Source: Taiwanofungus camphoratus
Lineage: Eukaryota > Basidiomycota > Agaricomycetes > Polyporales > Taiwanofungaceae
DNA: 64,000 nt
Reading direction: 5' to 3'
Assembly (NCBI GenBank): GCA_003999685.1
Contig: CP021227.1
Coordinates: 496,001-560,000 of the forward strand
Positions 34,740 to 46,930 of this stretch are shown one piece after another. The notes beneath the pieces were generated by a model, which did not search any database, was not told where the DNA came from, and worked only from the letters and a program-made list of their open reading frames with translations. Position 1 is the first letter of the stretch, and each line of letters opens with the position of its first letter. Made by a program: the position numbers and the translations under genes.

Positions 34740-36057
34740 TCACTCACGGGTCCCCGACCTGGCACGTGTATAGGGGACGAAAGCAGGCGTACCACACTAG
34801 GTGATATATGAAGCATGAGTCACATACGCACACACTTATCCATGAATCGACAGCAACACACCCTGTGGTTCGGGTTTGTGGGACTATGATAACCCTATAT
34901 GTTCTGCCGGAAGGAAGGTAGGCATTTCCTGGCAATCACCATTTCATATCAGCATCTATACAGAGTCCGTGTCGGGCTGAACGAACCAAGTTGAGGCATC
35001 ATGACCGCTCTGGAACCTGTGTCGAAAGTTGCCGCGGAGCCGTCGGGATTGAGCAATTTATTCGCGAGTTGGCTGGTGATTACCACCTTGAGAGATGTCG
35101 GTATTGGGTTTATGAAAGTTTAAAAAAAATCTCACCGTTAGATTCCTTGACGCACAAGCCTTCGTAAGCGTCTGCTTGACTCCTTCAAGAATCACGTAGC
35201 GATTGGAGGTATTGGGACCACCAAGGGATTGAAATGGGAAGGATAGCGAACTTAACACAAGCAGAGCAATCTGGTTGAATGCAGAATCATATCTCACTGA
35301 AAGTAAATATTCGATAAGATGGCCCCAGTATTCTTACTTTGGGATGCAATTCCAAGTAAGAAGGTAAATTGCGGAGGAAGATGATTAGGTCCGGCAGTGT
35401 TTGCAAGCTAAGGTAACGAACAAGCTTCTGGTATTCTGAAGGCACCGTTGGAGATTCTAAATTGGGGAAAGCAAGGTTTACCTATACGGTCCGATCTTAT
35501 GACACACTTACTACGTAGTGCCTTGTTTAAAATAGCCGGTGAGACCATGTTTTGCATATCTGCACGAGTTAAGTAATGCACGTAAGAGTAGAGGATAAGC
35601 AGTCCTACCAACAAATAGAACTTCCTCTTTAGATTCGACAAAGCTCTGTACAATGGCTGTCGCTAGCATTTCTTTTGCACAGCCCGGGGGGCCGGACAGC
35701 TCAATTATGTGGCCGCATTTCAGGCCTCCACCAAGGAGCCTATCTAGAGGAGCGCATTGACTGGAGTACTTTCTAGTAGCACCGACAATGGACGCTACTG
35801 ATTGAGTCATCGGAGCGGCATTCCGTGTCTGAATAGATGAAAAGACAGCCTGTGAAGAGGAGAGGGGGATGTTCAAATCTACGACCGTGACGAGTATCAG
35901 CAATGTCATCGTAAAGTCAAAATGATGAAGGAGTGCCTTTGGATAGCGTCTCCGGAGTTAATGTGGATAAATCTTGCTCAGTTTCGTATCCTCCACGAGC
36001 CAAAGTAGAGAGGATAGTCTGGGCAAGAGGCAGAGTCGAGAGTGGCCTTGTGGACAT
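34740..36057 (-). CDS. RAD51C-like RecA-family repair protein with degenerate ATP motifs
   Basis: Starts at ATG 36057 (MSTRPLSTLPLAQTIL). Exons run 36057-35937, 35878-35609 and 35559-35512, then continue in frame through KYQKLVRYLSLQTLPDLI, LSSLSFPFQSLGG, KACASRNLTVVITSQLANKL, DTGSRAVMMPQLGNAYLPSG and RTYRVIIVPQTRTTG, ending near 34740. Order and motifs match eukaryotic RAD51 paralogues of the RAD51C type, which load RAD51 in homologous recombination. The first intron (35879-35936) has a GC donor (AAAG|GCACTC). Walker A reads GPPGCAKE instead of GxxxxGK[T/S], and the Walker B stretch IALLVLSSLSF has Ser where Asp is expected, so ATP turnover is doubtful. The last exon is uncertain. Confidence 0.82.
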
Positions 36058-36414
36058 AATCTAGACCTTCGGTAAAACAGATATTTGATATAGATATAAT
36101 TCAGAGCAATCATACCTATTGTGCAGGATTTAAGGCTGCAAGTTCAGTGAAAATGAGCACTACTTATCAGTGGTCTATGTCACGGTGCCTCGGGCTGGCT
36201 GATGCGTGCCCAACGCGTCTGTGGCGTGGGAACGTTTGCGAGACAAAACCTCTCACCACGCCGCGGAGTTTCCCGGTCTCCCTTGTTCTCTTTTCTTGCT
36301 CAAGATACAAAACATAAAACATACACTACAAGCATTGTTTCTTGCTCAAGCACATAGATAGCGATCCCTTACTCTTCATTTTATATCATTCTTTCGGAGT
36401 TCTACTTGTGTATC

Positions 36415-38278
36415 ATGACAGCTGCGAATCCGGTATTCAAATTCAACCGGGAGGTATACATGGTCAAGGTCGATAATATACCGGAATCAGGTGCGCTGTA
36501 TATCTAAACAAAGTCTATCTGCTGAGCTCACGTACTACCGTTTAGTGAGCCACCGGGAGATATTAGAATTGTTCAACGCTTTGATTGGTATTCTCACCTC
36601 TCAATTTTTTCGTGAGGTCTCTCGAATTATCGTGTTAACGGTGCAATGGTCTAGGTGAGATCCGCAAATATGAAGAAGTCGTCGACGGCAGTCGCCGAGT
36701 TCTAGGACTCACCTTTCAGACCCATGACGCTGCAAAGTCAGTGCCCCAGCAGTACTTGTGTAAGCGACATCTGTTTATAATACCTATTTGTTACAGAAAA
36801 GCGTTATGCATGTCTGGCTATAACGTTGCCGGAGTACCTTTGTACGTGATTCCGTATACTTTACGGTGTCATGTCCATGTATGCGTACTATGTGGCATGT
36901 GATGTCCTTTCCCTCAGGGCGGTTACCGTTTCTTCTCCGTCGGAATTTCTTCGGATCGGTAAGCAGCGCAAACAGCCGGACAATCGCCGTAATCTCTACG
37001 TTTTGGGTTTACCCTTTGACCTCTCAAAGTAAGTCTCCCATGTTCATGACTTCTCAACGATTGACATACGCATCATGAAAAGATCCGAGTTTGTGGAAAT
37101 TTTTTCTCGTTACGGCACTGTGTCCCACGCAGTAATTCTTGCTACTGTGGATAATGCATCACGGCGCCGTGGCTTCATTGTCATGAGCAACCATCACGAA
37201 GCCCAATCTGCTATGGATGCTTTGAGCCGGACAGAAGTCAAGTATGTCCACTTTGCCTCTGACCTTTGGTAGTGGCTCATCGAGTTCCAATATTCAAAAG
37301 GGGTTACACTATCGACGTTTCATGGGCAGTCGTACAACGTTCCCAAGGTAAATGCGTAACTTTCATGTGATGAATGTCATCATGCTTTCATTTGACTGCT
37401 GCTAGGTTTCCTTGATGGTGGTGATCGTACGACTGTGCTTGCTGTCAATTCACCGTCGCCTTCTCCCTCACCGCTCGAGTTTGGTTCTTTGGATTCCGCT
37501 CCCTCTTCAGGTGAAGTCTCGGTAGCCTCTACGCCTGCTACTCCGTGTATTCTCCCACCTCAAGTAGCTAGTCTCCTGGTCAAAAATTTACCTGCTATGC
37601 TCTTCTCTCACCTTACGGATCTTTATCCTCTGTTTGGCCCATTTGGCGAAATCAAAAAGATAGATGTCTTGGAACCAGGCCATCTTCACCCCGGCAATGT
37701 CTCAGTTACTGTCGAATATGCTACTGTGGCGCAGGCCAAGGATGCTCGCGATGCTCTTCATGGTCAATTGTATTCTCACGTACCTGTTGAAGTGGAGTTC
37801 CTGCAGGTGTCTTCCCAATCAATGCTCAGGCCGACTGTTTCTGGCGGGGATAACATGAAAACCGGGTTGAACCCCCATGCGGTTCCTTTTGTTATTCCTG
37901 CTGGTCCACCTCTGGATGCTGCACTTGCCCCTGGTGCCTCGTTTTGCGCCGAGCCGAACATTCAGAAAACCCACATTCCGTCCGCAATGCCGAAAGGACT
38001 TTCCTCTCTCAAGAAAAATTATCAGTTACAGCACGTGACACCTGCTTCTCTGTATACCCATCTCTACGTTCCAATTACTGGCACCATTAGACCGAATTCT
38101 GCTCCTTCGCTGTATGTCAAGGGGAGACCTTATATCGTGTACTGATCACTAACCATTCTTCAACGGTAGTTGGCCAGATAATCAGCAACACCCTAGTCCC
38201 GGACAGCTGTCCTTGCCCCAGTTTCAGTACTTCTCAAACCTTTCTACACCCTCATTGAGGCAGACCTATGCTGCTTGA
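36415..38278 (+). CDS. RNA-binding protein with three RRM domains
   Basis: Many small exons (36415-36490, 36546-36587, then others) encode three RRM domains. RRM1 covers YMVKVDNIPESVSHREI through GVPLAVTV. RRM2 has RNP2 LYVLGLPFDL and RNP1 RRGFIVM. RRM3 covers ASLLVKNLPAMLFSHLTDLY to HVPVEVEFL. A Ser/Pro linker (NSPSPSPSPLE) joins RRM2 and RRM3. The last join is most likely TCGCT|gtatgt…gtag|TTGGCC, giving a tail WPDNQQHPSPGQLSLPQF and stop at 38278; without it the frame stops at 38145. The domain pattern suggests an mRNA-fate regulator; no ortholog named. Divergent from the RAD51C-like gene, 357 bp between starts. Confidence 0.85.
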
Positions 38279-38823
38279 TGGCTGCTATCAAATCGCGGCT
38301 TGCAATTGCTCTGCTGTCCTGCTGAAGGCGTTCCGTGACCGATTTCATAACCGACTGAACAAAAGTTCAGTGGGCTCCTTCCAACCCCGATTCTACAAAT
38401 ACTTGCTTCCTTTCCCTGTGGGTAATACACGCTTCGTAATCGATCGCTCTTTTCTTTTCCTGTGACTTCCATAATGTGTCAACAGACAGATCAAGAGGTT
38501 GACATTACTCATATCATCAGCAATTGTCTCGTTGATATTTGGTCTCTCCGTGTTTCGCCTTGCTCGAGGCTTTTCGTTAATCTGTCGGTCTGATTGCGTG
38601 TTGCATGCACATAGACTTGTCCCTTTTGTCATTATGTAGAGCTTATTACATTAAGCCGATTTTTTTAATAAAATTCCAGTCAAGAAGCTTGAACTCGAAG
38701 CTTTTGAACCGTTCCAGGTTACTTGTGACGAAGCGACATCACGTGTAGACATTGCATACTATTCAGACAGTGGGAGCAGAGTCGGACTGCAACACAATAC
38801 ATAACGGGTACTGTATTACATGC
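38279..38823. other. Intergenic, upstream of the giant scaffold gene
   Basis: No gene or repeat recognised. The frame of the next gene is open before its first ATG at 38824, back to about 38752, but without an earlier ATG. Confidence 0.5.
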
Positions 38824-41800
38824 ATGTCTAGAGATGCATCCAAGAGGCCTTCTGGCGGGCGACCGCTACCTCGACGTTTGTTCTCTATCGACTCTTTGAG
38901 GAGGGAGAAATCTGGGTCTGAATCCGATGCATCCTCCCTCGCCAGTGCTACTGGGAAACGTTCACCAGCTCCTTCATATATTTCAATCACCCCGAAGCCG
39001 GTTCAGACCGCTAACGAGAAGGAACCAGATCCTCTTCGGAACGCGACTGCGACCGGGACCGAATGGACGGATAAGACAATAATCCAGTCTCCCCAAGGGT
39101 TGGATGGGCAGCGTTTCCCAGACAGAGAGGGAGAGGCCAAAGTCAAGATACATGCGCCCAAGCCTATACCGCTGGATCTCAGCAAGACCAAGGGAACCCT
39201 GGCGGGACTTGTTGCAGAAGAAGATACTACCCAGCCACTTTCACCTTCCAGACGGCGTTGGAATACTGTCCGCGCTCATGTTCTTCCGTCCCTGGCGAGC
39301 GGTCAGTCGACACCTCAACTTCCAGCTCAACGCATCGAATCTCCGGGTCTTGGTACTCCTCCATCCTCTCGTCCGCAAACACCCAAGTCGTACCGTTTTG
39401 GGCAGAAGAAGATCTTTCGTCAGGTTGTTGAGCAAGCGCGCGAAGTGGCCGTGGACGAGTCTCGCAGGCTCGAGGAGATTCTTAGGGCATGCTGGGCTGC
39501 ACGATTCGGCGAAATGTCAGTGCGTCCAAAGACGGAGCGCGAGGCATCTCAAGCTACAGTGGCGTCGAGCCTGCACTTACCGTTCATGTCATCCACGACA
39601 TCGTTGCCCATGGCATCGAGCACGAGTGTGTTGACAATGCAAGCTACGCACAGATCGGGTTTGCGAAGACCGCCATCATCTCAAGCAATGGTGCAGGAAT
39701 CCCGTGCAACTCCATCCGTGACATATATAGCACGCGTACTGGCATTGGGCACGTCTGCTAACCGACTACGAACGCTGCCGTATGAAACCCAGGTACTTTC
39801 AGCTTTGTTAGTACCGTTTCTAGGTCCTTTTAGAGGTGACCAGATTGGCCTGGAACAGCAGACAGCTGTAGAGACATTCGAGTCTGCTGTCAGGACATGG
39901 AAGTCCCCTTCAAGTGAAGTGAGTAGTATTCAAGCTTTGATCCATCATGTGGACTCAGTTATACACCAGGTAGAGCTGGACCGTTGTTTGTGGTGTTGTA
40001 ATGCGGCATCAGTTCCTTCAAGTTCACGTATACGTATTTTGGGGGTGTTGTCTTCCCTGCTTTTCTCTCGAGACAAAACTTTTGAGGCAGAAACTCCAAT
40101 TATCCTGCGGACGCTACTGCAAGGATTATTTTCCCTCCTACTGTCCCTGATGCCATCACCGAGCTATGGCCCCGAAGCGGAATCACTGAGAGCTTACATT
40201 TCTGCTATTCAAGACGGACAATGCGGCACACCTTCTCCGCAGTCACTCGAAAAGGAGTATGGTGTCAGGCTATCTAAACCCGACGATAACGCGAAGGTCA
40301 GGAGTATTATCACTCTCGAGAGTCTTATTGGCTGTCTCGAGATTGGCTCCGAGAACAGTCGCCGATTAACTTTATGTAATTTGTTGGAAGTATGTGACGT
40401 TCGTTGTTCACCAACATCTGTACATATTTTGACTACTTTTTTAGGAGTATTGGCCGCTGCCAGAGCAGTCACTCATACTGACGCCTCTCCTGTCATGTAT
40501 GCATTCTCATAAGCTCAAGATGTTTATCAGCTCCGCCTTGGCTCTGTTATCGTCTTCGCCAAAAGATGCGGTTACCCGACTGGCTGATGCTGACGTGATT
40601 GTCCGTATCCTCCGCACCCGCATCTTTCCCGAAGTCGAAGCTTTGTCCGAGAAGGACTCCATGGAAGCTCGCGGCCGCGCAGTCAAACTTGTTCTCGAGT
40701 TGATGTGTATTCAAAATGGCGGCGAACACGAGTACCTGGTGGTGCAGTTTTGCCACTGGTATCAAGACACACAGACTTGGAAATCCAGCATCGAAAATAC
40801 GATCCGGGATGTCGTAAGTTGCGGTCAGACAGGATTGAATTGTTTCGTTCATGACCGCAACATTCTAGGTCACCAATACAGAATGGCTCGATATTCTTCG
40901 GCTTCTCCCTACGATAGTGAAATATATGCCCGAAGTCGTCCAAAAACCTATGATTTCTTACATGGTCCCCTTATTATATGATGTAACGTCTTGATATTCG
41001 TTTTCCATTTCTCCCCTAACTTTGTATCACCGTCGCAGCGACTCGTGGTCAATTCGCCTGCGTATCCATGTCAAGCACTTTCCGATTTTCTTGAAAAGCT
41101 TTCGCGCGTGCATCCCAAAGTATTCTTCAAGCCTATCTTCACATGCGCAGCTTCAGGGAAGGATCTCACTATTACCAATCAACTCTGCATCCTCACCGTT
41201 GTTGCGAAGTATCTTCCCGACTTTTGGTCTCGAGATCCCGAGATGATGGCAGTGGCATTGATGAGCAATACCACGAGTATGAAGTCGGCATCAGGCGGAG
41301 AAGGTCCTATCTGGGGAAAGACCCAAGTGGGTCAGTCTGTGCTATTAGTAGAATTAATCGAATATCTACGGGCTGTCCGCAAGATGAAAGATGTTGCTAT
41401 CGTGAGTGCTATCAACTACCAGACTTCAATGTTTTTTACGGTGATTGTTAGACTGCGAGCTCGGTAAAATTTGTTATAGCTCTTGAGGCTCGGCTCGGTA
41501 TATTGATTGAAGCAACGGTATCACCCTTCATAGTTCGTGTCTGCATTGAGTAATGATTGCATTTTTACGAAGGAGCATACTGTGCATGTCCCTATGTCAC
41601 AAAGGCCACTTTACTGTGCTTTGTTTCGTGAGATCAGGCTTTTGACCCGCTCTTTGAAACCGTAAGTCCTTAGCTTTATGTTTCGTTCTTACATGAACTA
41701 ATGATCTTGCACCTTTGATTGTGAATTTCCAAGTGCGTCGTGGCTTCCTTCCGTGGTCTCCTGGGTCACTCATGAGCCGCCAAGGAATAGAGAATTCCAC

Positions 41801-44800
41801 AGAGCTTCGAGCGATGAAGGGGTGGAAGAACACACAAATACTCTCCACAAGATGCATGCGCTATATACCCAAGCATATGATGTCCTACGAGGTGGTCACA
41901 AGGTGTGTAAGGCAACTTCCAAGTTTTTGTAACATCACTCATTGACCAAAAGCGCAGGACGACGATGTTTGTGTCTCCTGTCATCAACACTCAACAGTCA
42001 TCCAACACGTCCTTTGATGAGGCTTATGACGACATGCTATCGGGAAGAGTCGCCTTATTGGATTCAATGCATGAAGGTCTGAAATCCACTGCTTTACCGC
42101 TCCTCGTGTTGGTTTCAGGTCTACTCACTCCCGGCCACTATATGAGCCTTGGTCCAACACTCTGGGATCAGTGCGTGGATGGGGTCGTCAGCATGGATGT
42201 TGTCGCTCCTGTGAGTATACATTCATATATTTGGGTGTCATCCCTGATATCTTTATGATCGCAGGCTTGTTTCCTTATCATGCAGTGCGCAGAGAAGAGT
42301 CCAGACAAGTTTCTGCGCATTGTCGAAAGTGATCTGTATAGGCAAGTAAACCAACTTCCTTTCACTCCTTGCCTTACCCCGCATTAGCACGGATGCCAAA
42401 GTACGGCGCCGAGCAATTCAAAACATTGCGACCATTTCAGGCTGGCGATTTCAAATACTGTCTCAAGATGTCATACTGGATCGTACTCACCGCCGGCCGT
42501 TCAAACTTGCGCGACCTCCTATCATGTTCGTGCCGACGGATATGGGGACTAGTGTTTTCGTCCTTGAAGATGATTCATATGAGTTCAAAGATAGTCGGGG
42601 CAACGTGCTCCCATTAGAATTGAGGAGACGACTGTCAGAAATCGGTTGGGAGCAGGAAGATCGAGTTCTGGATCCTAAGACCCAATGGATCAAGACGCCG
42701 ATGTCGCTTCTACCTAGTCAGCAACTGGAAACTCTGGACACCTCATTTGATGACACCTCTTCCTTGGCAGAAACACTTAGCGGTAGTCCGAGTCCTGAAC
42801 CATCGCCAACCAACTCGCCCTCAGGTGATCTGTCACTTCTCAGGCGAGACTCAAGCACAGGTGGCCGTTCGCGTGGAGCTAAGCGGAGACCCGTGTTCGT
42901 CTCGACCTTATTGTCATTGTTTCCTAATCTAGTTTCCATGGTCAAGGATGACGACTTTACTGTAGCAAGTACAGCAAAGAGCTTGATCGTTGATTTCATG
43001 CGAGATGACCCCACGCTACTTTCTCGCACTGTGTTTGATCTCATCTCCGGAGACGAACGGAGTGTCATCTCAGCCGTCTCCACTGTGAGGACATATCTGC
43101 ACATACAATATGTGCTTCCGCCAGGGATGGCCCACCATATTCTGAATCACCTTGCAGGATTTCTGAAATCATCCCTACGTCAAGCAGAGAATGTACATCC
43201 CCTTCAAAATTACGCATATTCCGTTCCAGCGATTGCTAAACTTGTCACCCAAGTTAGCAAAATGTCTCTCCGTGAAATTCGACGGGCGAAAGTCGATATA
43301 TTTCTTACACCTTCGGGCGCACTCTGGTTCCCACCTTCAGCTCCCGCAGGGCCCATGTTTCCGAGAGGATTAATGGACATGCAGAACCCGTTCGACGCTC
43401 TACCTCTGGCGTGGATCACATTGATTAGGACGTCTCAGAATTTGCTCTTTTTGCAAATGTTGAAACGGGATCCCCAAGACATTAAAGTTATTAGAAAAAA
43501 TATGACGAGACTGGTGCTACCATCCAGAAGCGACAACACTGACCAAGGTTTTCTGCCATTTACCGCCTTTATGCCGTGCAGGCCGAATCAAAATGCCACT
43601 GCTTCGGTCGACGCGACCGTCGTATCCCTGTCCCTCACGTTGTCCCGTAGCTACTTGTTACTTGTGTCACAGATGTTTCGATCTATGCCACGGCATCTTA
43701 ACAATCGCCAAGAGCTTGCGACCTTCATGGATGGGATAAATCGCATACTCCTGGCCCACGGTGACGATATAGGAGTCGTAGGTCAGGCTATGTTGGGTGT
43801 GTGTCTGCAGTCATATTTGGCTATCTATCATTGATTTCCCCCTTCTGATAGCTTTGATGTTGGCGAGCACCCGCTTCAAGCGTATGTTCATTTCTGGTGG
43901 AGGATATGCGCTTTTTATGCCAGCCGTTATAAAAGTGTACGCCGAGGCGGAGTCTCATCAGGGAATCAGATCAGCTATTGAATATGCGGTGAACCGTTTT
44001 TACGCATTGCACCAAGAGTCCTTTGTTTTCCAGAGCTTTGATGTCGTCTCACATATGTTTGTATCACCTGACGTTGACAGTGCTTGGTTGGCCGGGAACG
44101 TCTTTGCACTCTTCTCTACATTGAAAAATGGAGCACCGCCGTCGGGCCCTGATGTTGCTGGAATATACGACCTCAACAAGGTGCAGGAACAAGAAAATCT
44201 GATGGTTATCGTGGCCGAAGAAGTCCCGCAGACCTTTCTAGCTTCCCTGCGCAAGAACCGGGCAGATAGGAATCAGGTCACGTTGGAATTACCAGAACAT
44301 TACGAATGGAAGCGTCTTAAACTGGATAACCTCGTTCGCCTGTTCCTAACAGTCATTGCTCACAACCCAGGAGTCCAGCGTGCCGAGCGATTCCTCCGCT
44401 TCTTGCGACTGCTTGCCCCCCAGCTTTATCATGCATCAAGCTCTGCACGGGATGTGCTTCGAGAAGGAATTGACGCTTTAGGATCCATCCTTTTGTCTCG
44501 AGGTGCGGGAAAGGCGAAGCCTAGCGATAACGCACAAGTACGCCCTCCCGATGACTTCAGTTACGAGGTTTTTGTAGAAGGTAGCGGTAGTGGATCTCAA
44601 CAAGCGTTGTCACCTGGGGATATTATGGGAATGCGCTTCGACTATCTCTCGTTGGTTACCTCCTTTACAGGAGCGGGAGGACGGCTGGGCCCAGGTGCCC
44701 CTCAGCGTGTTTTGGAACTCGTCAAGTTGATATTGAAGGACTCGATTACAGCGGGAGATCGTATTGCTACTTTTCTCACCGACTATATGAGAACAGTGCT

Positions 44801-46520
44801 ACTTCATGATTCGAACAGTGGTTCCCCTCCTAGCCTCAAAGATGTAACGTCGCTTCTCACTGACTTGTCTCCAATTGTCAGCGCGTATTGTTCTTCAGTC
44901 AACTTCTCCGGGGTCTTTGAAGTCATAGAAACACTATCGGGGAATACTGTCTTCGCAAGTCAGCCAGCGTTTGCCAAACTAGTCGTCACTAGGTATTGTG
45001 GCGCTGGATTAGAAGCTTGTGAAGTCGCAGCTTCTGAGAATTGGCTACTTTCGCTGCCGTCGCGGAGCAGAATCATCGCACTCATGAATTGCGCAGTTCC
45101 TTTAACAGGTGCCGATGTTTTCTTTGAATTGGAAAAACACGAACCATCCTACGAATTTCTAGTGGGAGTGGTGTTGCCGTTCGCCCTCACAATGAAAACC
45201 TCTGCAGAAATCACTGCAGATAGTCAGTGGACGGATACGTGGCGCCGTGACATCTACTCGAAAGCGTGGGTCCGATTGTTGTCGTATACGTTATCAGCTT
45301 GCGAGAATCCTGACGTTCCTGGAGAACGCTCAAAATCTTCGAGTGGTTCCATCCGACGCAAGTCCCAAGACAGTCGATCATCAGTTTCAAGCCCAAAGCC
45401 TGCTATGGCATTCACAATCGCGATGCAAATTCTGAAGGTCATCATCATCCGTGCCGAAGAGGATCTTTCAGCGACTTGGCCTAGTGTATGGTTCCGAGTA
45501 GCTTCTGCATTGAAATCGCTCTTATCGGATGGGGATGCGATGTTTGCTTTTGGGTCACGAACTTATTCTGATCCATCATCTCCAGTGCAATCGCCAAGGA
45601 TGGCCAGTTTCTCATCCCAACAGGACAATCCATTCTTACTTCCTTCCAGCATTTCTCTCCAATCCCTGAAGCGCCTGTCTCCACCCCGCCTTATTGACTA
45701 TATGACATGGTCCTTCATCCAATGGCTTTGTCTACGAAGAAATCCACTAGTAATACAGATGCGAGTCTTTATCCAGGAAAAAGTAGCGGCGCTGCATCAG
45801 GATCTAATGCGACAAAACCCTGCAACATCACCCGCCGGTGTAACGCCTGCCAGGAGTCGTCGCCTCTCGTCAGCATTCACCAAGCCGCGTCGCAGCATGA
45901 TCAATGAGAATACCACGTCGTCCGCAGCTTCAACGCCCCGAAACTCAGCCTTTCTCAACACTTCTCTGTCGTTGCCCACATTCGACGACTTCAGTCTGCA
46001 CGCGTCCACCCCTCGTAAGGACGAAGGGATGCGCCAGGCCGGATATGCGCGCCAGGTCAGCCCCATATCCTCTGGCCGTGGTCTACGCGATTCTGGCCCA
46101 AAGATTGTTCACCTCGGCCCGGTAAGGCCATCGTCTTCATTTGGAGAGACCATCGCACCACGGTCTCTGTCCCCGAGCGGCGCTGGGGCACGGGGGCGGG
46201 CACGGAATGCGCTCGCGGGTGCGAAAGACGCCCTGGTGACCTCGCCTGTGCTGGTGCGGACGACGTATCGTCGAATACGTCTTGCGCAGACTGTCTTGGG
46301 TTACAGTACATTGTTGCCTTTGGGCGATAGCGCCGAGGACGAGGATGCGGACGACGCAGCTGTTCGGGCATGGACCAGGAAAGATGCACTTGAGGCGGTT
46401 TTGCAGGAGGTGAAAGATCTGATGGAGGAGTTCCGTGAGGATTACACGGATGTCGGTGAAGAGAGCGGCGTGCTGGTGGACGTGGAAGACGTGGGCCAGT
46501 CTTTCTCCTTGGAGTCATGA
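38824..46520 (+). CDS. Giant alpha-helical scaffold protein, possibly UNC80-like
   Basis: A gene of 7.7 kb with about ten short introns, encoding roughly 2,300 residues. The first exon runs from MSRDASKRPSGGRPL to CNLLE at 40389; the next begins at 40445 with EYWPLPEQSLILTPLL. The N-terminal 200 residues are Ser/Pro-rich. Then come long helical stretches (HQVELDRCLWCCNAA, HPKVFFKPIFTCAASGKDL, YEWKRLKLDNLVRLFLTVIA, ERFLRFLRLLAPQLYHA), as in HEAT/ARM proteins, and a Ser-rich C-terminus closing with an acidic helix (ALEAVLQEVKDLMEEFRED). I recall basidiomycete proteins of this size and start annotated with an UNC80 C-terminal domain; UNC80 scaffolds the NALCN channel, related to fungal Cch1. That link is tentative. 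No transmembrane segment or stop seen. Confidence 0.75.
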
Positions 46521-46930
46521 TACTCCCCTTGAGTATGTATGACCATGATTTTGTAGTTAATTTAGCGCGGTTATCTGTGGCCTATTGCTCATTGTATGCA
46601 TCTCTTGATGTTGTTCAGGAAGACGTCAGTATTTATTTACATGTGTACGTTTGTAGGCACTGTATAATTTTATATCGGATGCGGGCAGATGTCTCACCAC
46701 CCTGATCCCAGTGTCGCTGATATGTTGCGCGTGAGGATCTTGTTCGGGTTGTGCGCTTCAGCTCACATTCCATCGGGCCATGCATGACCGTACTGGTATC
46801 ATTGACGGCGAATACCGCAACTGCCATTAACACAAGTCGTCGAACCAAAATACCAAAGTATCAAAGAGGAAACAATTAGCCTCAAACCTGAATCTCATAA
46901 TCAACCCAGCCGGCAGACTTCGAGCAGGGT

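Noticed and set aside
40490-40520. Frame change at the end of the first long exon of the giant gene
   Set aside because: Explained by an ordinary 55-nt intron at 40390-40444 (GAA|gtatg…tttag|GAG).
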